A model generated the notes under the pieces. The model saw nothing but the letters and a program-made list of their open reading frames with translations. It searched no databases and was not told where the DNA came from. From contig CM048849.1 in assembly GCA_026545225.1 (NCBI GenBank), positions 42,370,336 to 42,434,335 of the forward strand: a stretch of 64,000 nt of DNA. Reading direction: 5' to 3'. The position numbers were made by a program, and so were the translations under genes. Of this stretch, positions 58,141 to 64,000 are shown piece by piece; the stretch's first letter is position 1, and every line of letters begins with the position of its first letter. The DNA comes from Cornus controversa (lineage: Eukaryota > Streptophyta > Magnoliopsida > Cornales > Cornaceae).

Positions 58141-60432
58141 AAGTTCATACACTGAAGTCTGGTAAGAACAAATAACTGCCATGCTCTAGGAACTCTACAC
58201 ACTAACCTCGAGGTGGAACCGTCCTGGGACCTGAAATATCAACAAAGTGGGTTAGCCCTATGAGAAAATTATAGTAACCCTTGTGGGCGGGTGTGAGTGG
58301 GCGGGTGCGAAGACAGATACTGGACTGAGCTATCACACTAACAGGGTACAAGGTACTCAATCTCACATCATCTGGGTATGAAAAAAGGGATGTGCTTATA
58401 TGTAGTATGTTCTCTTCAAATGGTATAAGGCCTTTTAGGGAAAAGTCCAAGAGCAAAACTATGCGGGCTCAAGCCCAAAGCGGACAATATCATACCATGT
58501 GAAGGAACGGGGTATTACAGTTGGTGTTAGAGCCTGAACCCAGCCGAAAGTGTGCGGATGAGGACGTCGGACCTCCTAGGGGGTGGATTATAGTAACCCT
58601 TGTGGGCAGGTGTGAGTAGGCAGGTGCAAAGACAGACACTGGGCTGAACTATCACATTGACAAGGTACAGGGTGCTCAATCCCACATCGCTAGGGTGTGA
58701 AAAAAGGGATGTGCTTATATGTAGTATGTTCTCTTCAAATGGTATGAGGCCTTTTGGGTAAAACCCAAGAGCAAAATCGTACGGGCTTAGGCCCAAAGCA
58801 GACAATATCATACTATGTGTTGGAGCAGGGTATTACACAAGTTCCCTTTACTACCACCCACCAGAGAGCTGATAAACATACCCTCTATATGGGGACTATA
58901 AAAGATAAAGAAATATAGGTGTATCATTTTCTTATTTAACCTTCTATCCCCAAAAACATAGAACTATCCTACACTATACCAAACCCATCTGTTATCATAA
59001 TAAGTATAAAACACATCTTCTAAGTTCAATCCAGAGGCAATCATTAAATGCTCGAACATATATTAAATAAGTACCTTATTGGTATGTGGCAATCCTGACA
59101 TGCCTACATCCATATTTTATGGATACCTGATTAGGTATGAGGCAATACTGACATGCCTCCACATACAATTTTCAAATACCTTATTAGGTATTAGGAAATC
59201 CTGACATGCATTCCCATATTCACATTTAAATAAAAATACAACATACTTATAAGCATGATTGTTTATTTACAAAAAACACCACTAACCACATGGACAAAAT
59301 ACTAGAATAAAACCAAAAATACTATAAAACCACCAAATCAAAATAATTCCTTGTATTGACATAAAATAATAACCATTTAACCACATACACATAAGATTGC
59401 AAAGAAAAGAAAAAAAGTAAATAAATACAAAATGTCCAAGCATATTAAAGTCTACTTAGCTAACTTCTAAAAAAGTATAACTAAACCTATCTCTAATCCA
59501 TGATTCCATGCATATTCTGTCCAAAAAGTCTCATTTTATTTTTTGGAAATTTTCTGCAATTTATAGGTAATTTAAAATATTTTTTTCCTATTTTTCTACA
59601 CTTTAAAATGCTTTAAAAATTAAAAAAAATGCTTTTATTTTTCGGACTAGGCTCGGCGAGTGGGACCAGACCACCATTTTTTCGGTCCCGCCTAGCTACT
59701 AGAAAAGGGCATACGCACCCCCACGCACCGGTGGCGCGCGTAGGCGTGCGCTGCGCTACAGTTCATTCTTCCCCCAACGCACCCTATTATACAGGGCACA
59801 GGTGCCCACATGCCAGCACTGTTTCCCACGCTTCCTTGCCATTTTTTGGCCACTTACGGCCACCAAAATTCACCTTTTTATATACCAAAATTCTTCCCTC
59901 ATCTAAACTCTCTATTGGTGTATGAATCAGCTCCATTCATAGCCTAAATCAAAAACCCCCAAATTTCAAATTCTAGGGTTCTTCATCTAAAATTTTTAAA
60001 TTCAATCAAATTTCTCAAAAATTTACATCCCAATGATTAAGGATCATTCACAGAGGTCAAACGAACACATTGTTCAGATTACATTCCACAGCTTTAAATG
60101 TTCATATACGAAATTGCATGCTTGTATATATAAACATATATTCATATATATACATATATACATATATATATATATATGTCTATGTTCATAAGCACAAAGG
60201 GGAAGTGTGTAGAATAAAACTGGCCTTTCGATTTGCACAACAACTCGCACAAGAAATCATTCATTCTCTCCCTCATCTCTGGTGTCTATAGTTCTCTCCC
60301 TCTTTGTGAGTGAAAGCAACCGAAACCCTAAATCCTCTTTCTCTTTATTTTTATTTTCTTTTAGAATTAGCAATATAATTACTAAAAGAATTAAAAGAGA
60401 AAAATAACAATTATAAATATATTTAGCCCACA

Positions 60433-60471
<39 letters not shown>

Positions 60472-60877
60472 CCCAACACCTAAATAATTATAAAACAACC
60501 TGCATAGGAATGATCCAACCTAACTCCCCTAGCCCAATTCTTAAGTAAATTTTAATAAAAATAAAAGAAATACAACACTACGGTCCAACCCAAAAATAAT
60601 AAAAATACCCACCTATTTTATTTTAAATAATAAAAATATATTTAAAACAAACACTGCACACTTATTAAAGGCAACCAATCACTTAGTATCATATAAATCA
60701 AACCTTTGCATTAACATATAAGAACCAACATCGACAAAATTTACCTAAAGCATTTAGCATTTTAAAAAAATAATAATTTAAACAAATAGAGCATTTAGCG
60801 GTTAAAACACTCAATAAGCAATTTAAATAAATAAGGAACATCCAAATTAAATAACCTCAAATTTACGGGGTATTATA
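58141..60877 (-). repeat. Chromovirus-type 3' LTR on the minus strand, interrupted
   Basis: On the minus strand it starts TATAATACCCCGTAAATTTG (TGTAATACC expected) at 60877, right after a purine-rich AGGAGAAAA, and ends past TTGTTGATATTTCAGGTCC (about 58225). It matches the plus-strand LTR at 61609-64000 in order. Landmarks are a GC-rich block with GGTGGCGCGCG (59640-59860), three subrepeats with AATACCTAATAAGG-type cores (59070-59220), and (AT)n at 60438-60470. A TRIM-like repeat sits inside it (58265-58837). The lower edge is not resolved. Confidence 0.75.
58265..58837 (-). mobile_element. TRIM-like element: two direct repeats around a short spacer
   Basis: Two direct copies of about 250 bases (58268-58518 and 58585-58837), each with AGTAACCCTTGTGGGC, GGGATGTGCTTATATG and GACAATATCATAC and ending GGGTATTACA, separated by about 65 bases that include GTTGGTGTTAGAGCC, GAACCCAGCC and GACGTCGGACC. 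The homologous plus-strand LTR lacks this insert (near 63900). Terminal direct repeats with no coding region are the structure of a TRIM. I found no clear target duplication. Confidence 0.65.
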
Positions 60878-60889
60878 TTATTTTCTCCT

Positions 60890-61608
60890 AAAAAGATAAA
60901 TTATGTCCTCGAAATTCACCTTATACCTGAAATAAAAGCTCTGGATACTTTGCCTTTATTTCATCCTCGCTTTTCCAAGTGGATTCTGCCTCGTTATGGT
61001 GGCTCCACTTAACACGTACTAAAGGAATAGTCTTGGAACGAAGGACCTGGTCCTATGGTCAAGAATACAGTAAGGTTGCTCCACATATGTTGTACCTGAA
61101 TGTAACTCAATTTTTCTAACCTCAATGTGCTGATAAGTATCCTTATCCCTAAGAAATTTTTATAACATAAACATATGAAAGACATTATGCACCCTTTGCA
61201 TTGTGTCTAGTAATGCCAATCTATACGTTACTGCCCCAATCTTGTCAAAAATCATGAAAGGACCCACAAAACGAGGTGACAACTTCTATTTTTTTTCAAA
61301 CTATATTATTCCCTTCATGGTAGAGACCTTAAGCAAAACCTGATCCCCCAACTTGAACTCTAATGCACGAGTTCTTCGATCAGTATAACTCTTCTGTTTA
61401 CTCTGGGCAGTCCGCATACGGTCTCTAATAAGAACAATTTTCTCTTAGGTGTCCTTAATGAATGAATTCAAGACCCTATAATCTTTTCACTTCAATCTCC
61501 AACCAGCATACAGGCGACCTACATGCGCGCCCATACAAAGCCTTAAATGGTACCATACCAATAGTCTTCTAATAACTATTGTTATAGGCAAACTCAATAA
61601 GTGGCAAG
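60890..61608 (-). pseudogene. Chromovirus integrase C-terminus and chromodomain-like tail
   Basis: The minus strand from 61608 reads [28 protein letters not shown], then RMRTAQSKQKSYTDRRTRAL, FKLGDQVLLKVSTMKGI, KLSPRFVGPFMIFDKIGAVT and HNVFHMFML, and a tail with TYVEQPYCILD like the chromodomain segment of Tekay/Del-type gypsy elements. There are several stops and a frameshift near 61480. Upstream pol is cut off at 61608 by the LTR of another element. Confidence 0.85.
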
Positions 61609-64000
61609 TGTAATACCATGGAATTTTGAGGTCATTTTATTTTAAGTTAAATTGCTTTATTGATTAAATTAAATTATTTTTTTGGTTAAATTAAATCTCT
61701 TTGAGTGCTTTAAATGTTTTATGTGTTTAAATTATTATTTTTGTTAGTGCCTTGAACTGATATTGAGTGCTTAAATTATTATGGAGTCCTTTAACTATTT
61801 TTGAGGTAGTTTATTTTATTATTTCTTTTTACTTAATTTTAGTAGGACTAGATCTTTGTATTTTTCTTTATTTTAATTTTAAATTGGGCTATGGAGATTT
61901 TGGGTTGAGTTGGGTTGGGATAGCTGGGCTAGGTGTATATGTATGGGCTAGGGTTTATTATATTTTATTTGTTTCTCTTTTATTATTATTTTAGATTTTT
62001 ATATTTTTCTTAAAAAAGATAATAAGAGAAAAGAAAAGGGGGGCTAGGGTTTCTGTCGTTTTCACATACAGAGACCAAAAGAGTGTAGACGCAAGAGAGG
62101 AAGGAGAAAAAGAGTGATTCATCAAGATGAGTTCGTGTTCATCAAAAAGGCAAGTTTGGACTTTTCTCTTCCCCTTTGAATCTGTATGCATAGTCCAAGT
62201 TTTGTGTCTACAATTGCATATGTAAATTTATATAATTGGATTATATTCTATTGCTCTCTATTGAAGAATTTCGTGTGATTCTTATATTAAATGAATATAG
62301 GTATAAGGATATATATATATAGGTATAGATATATATATATATATATATGTGTGTATATATGTATGAGATTTGTATGAGCATGAATCTGGGTTAGTGAAGG
62401 TTGTTATTTTGTTCCCTTTTGTATTGCTTCTGCTCGGGTAAATGACCCTTGATCCCTAGAAATCGGATCATTAAGAAATTGAGTTTAATTTTGAAAATTT
62501 TGTGAACAACCCTAAAACTTGTGAATTGCGGGTTTTCATTTCGGGCCATTTTTTATGGAAATTTTCACACCAATAGGTATCCTACGTCGAGAGGAGAAGG
62601 ATAACACAAAAATGGAGGTGAACGGTGGCCGGATGGGGTCTAGATGCTGCCGGCGCGCTGTGGAAGATGCCCCAGCACAAACGCCTCCCCCATGCGCATT
62701 GTCAGTGCGTGGGGGCGCGTGCAGCCGGTGCCGACCGGTGCCATGAAAATTATTTCTAGGCCCCACCTCTAAGCCCAGAGTAGAATATCTTCAGTTTTTA
62801 AAATGATTTTAAATTCTTTTTAAAATATTTTTAAAATTACTTTTAAATTCCACAAAATTCTCAAAAAATTTTAATAATATTTTGGGGACAAAATGTACTT
62901 GGGTTTTAAATCTCAAGACGAAACAAATTTCCTTGTTGTAGAAGTGGTTTTAAAAGCGTGCCTCGAAATTTGGAATTTTAGTTTCTTTTGTTTTAGAAAT
63001 TATTTTTAAAATTCCAAAAAATTTCCAAACTTTTAAACTAATCTTTTGGGGGTAGAATAGGCATGGGTTTTAAATTTCATAAGGAGATTAACTTCCCTTG
63101 TTATCAAACTAGAATAAAATGTGTGCTTTAAAAATGGGAATTATAAATTCCTTTGTTTTGGTTTTTGTGAATTATCAAAAATTGCGGAAAAATTCCATAA
63201 TTTTAGAATAGGGTTCCTAAGAATAGAGTAGGCCCGGAAACCTAGTTTAGAGCTAGGCTTAGGTACCCTGAACACTTAGGTTCCATTTTAGGACTGGTTA
63301 TGTGTTCTTCTTATATTGTTGATTAATTGATTTCTTGTACTTCACTGTCTTTTGGTTTTTAATATAATTATATTATATTCATTGTGGTGATTGAAAATTC
63401 TGCTAGATAAACTAATGAGCTTAAGTAATTCAATCTTTATTTTTATTTTAGTAGGTTAAATAAGGAGGCATGTAAGGATTGTCAGGGGGCATGTTAGGAT
63501 TGCCAATACCTAATAAGGTATTTGAGATTAGTTAAGGATGCATGTAAGGATTTCTAGGGGTATGTTAGGATTGCCAATACCTAATAAGGTATTCAAAGTT
63601 AGTGTAATAGACCTATCAGGATTGCCTAGGTTAATAGGATATTTTATTTTATGCCTTGGTTTGCTTCATAAAGTTTTAGAGCAGGAAATGATTGCCTTTG
63701 GGTTGAACTTAGAAAATAGGTTATATAATTTGTGAAAAGGGGTTGGGTTGAAACGATATATATAGGACGACTTCTATATTGGGAACATGGGATAGATAAG
63801 GAAAGGATGGGTATATGTATTTAAATATATTTGTTGTCCCTCCTATTGAGGGTATGTTTACCGGTTCTCTGATTAGGTTGTAGTAAAGAGAACTTGCTCG
63901 TGGGTTTAACCCATTTTGTTGATATTTCAGGTCCTAGACCGGTTCCACCGCGAGGATAAAGTCTTGGGTTGGTTGATTGTGGCAGACATCTCTTCTCATC
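61609..64000 (+). repeat. Chromovirus-type LTR on the plus strand (runs past the window)
   Basis: Starts TGTAATACCATGG at 61609 with GCAAG as the adjacent candidate target site, and is the inverted partner of 58141-60877. It contains TTAGGATTGCCAATACCTAA subrepeats (63450-63610), (AT)n tracts around 62310-62350, a GC-rich block (62590-62750) and, near the end, TTGATATTTCAGGTCC at 63919. The short open frames in it are not conserved in the partner LTR. Its internal domain lies outside the window. Confidence 0.75.

Noticed and set aside
62555-62746. GC-rich open frames on both strands.
   Set aside because: They lie in the GC-rich block of a chromovirus LTR; the partner LTR does not conserve the frame.

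Overview
This is plant nuclear DNA, most likely from a woody eudicot. The evidence is one NRT1/PTR-family (NPF) transporter gene with plant-type GT-AG introns, a degenerate LOB-domain gene, plant-type hAT, Ty1/copia and Ty3/gypsy (Athila-like and chromovirus) elements, and a piece of plastid inverted repeat carrying ycf15 and trnL-CAA. I cannot name the species. The DNA is AT-rich and repeat-dominated. All protein similarities are by eye; no search was run.

Layout. 1-2239: AT-rich DNA, then a LOB-domain pseudogene split by an internally deleted hAT element (8-bp target duplication). 2390-7458: LTR-like DNA and a 5'-truncated copia element with its 3' LTR. 7459-18957 (block A) and 24697-44264 (block B) are direct copies of one segment. 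Block B holds the only apparently intact gene, a four-exon NPF5.2/PTR3-like transporter on the minus strand (28528-42882, 584 codons). Block A keeps only two scraps of that gene. Post-duplication insertions mark each copy: a MITE, a fold-back MITE and a solo LTR in A; a TIR element and retroposed pieces in B. Intron 2 of the gene is 9.6 kb and full of retrotransposon debris; intron 1 contains the plastid insertion. 18958-24696: LINE tail and a minus-strand LTR-like repeat. 44410-57713: an Athila-like element with both 1.4-kb LTRs and a perfect GTCAA target duplication. It has lost its whole reverse transcriptase/RNase H region and carries a nested solo LTR and an organelle-like insert. 57719-64000: two chromovirus LTRs in inverted orientation around a truncated integrase, one interrupted by a TRIM-like repeat.

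There is no operon-like logic here. The one functional gene candidate is a proton-coupled transporter. The rest is a stratified record of duplication, transposition, organelle DNA transfer and deletion, and the empty-site comparisons between blocks A and B allow the events to be ordered. I found no new multi-gene system. The most unusual signals are the palindrome family TTTCGCACAATCGAAA, shared by the Athila LTRs and an internal tandem array, and a copia pol frame with about 28 stops but no net frameshift.
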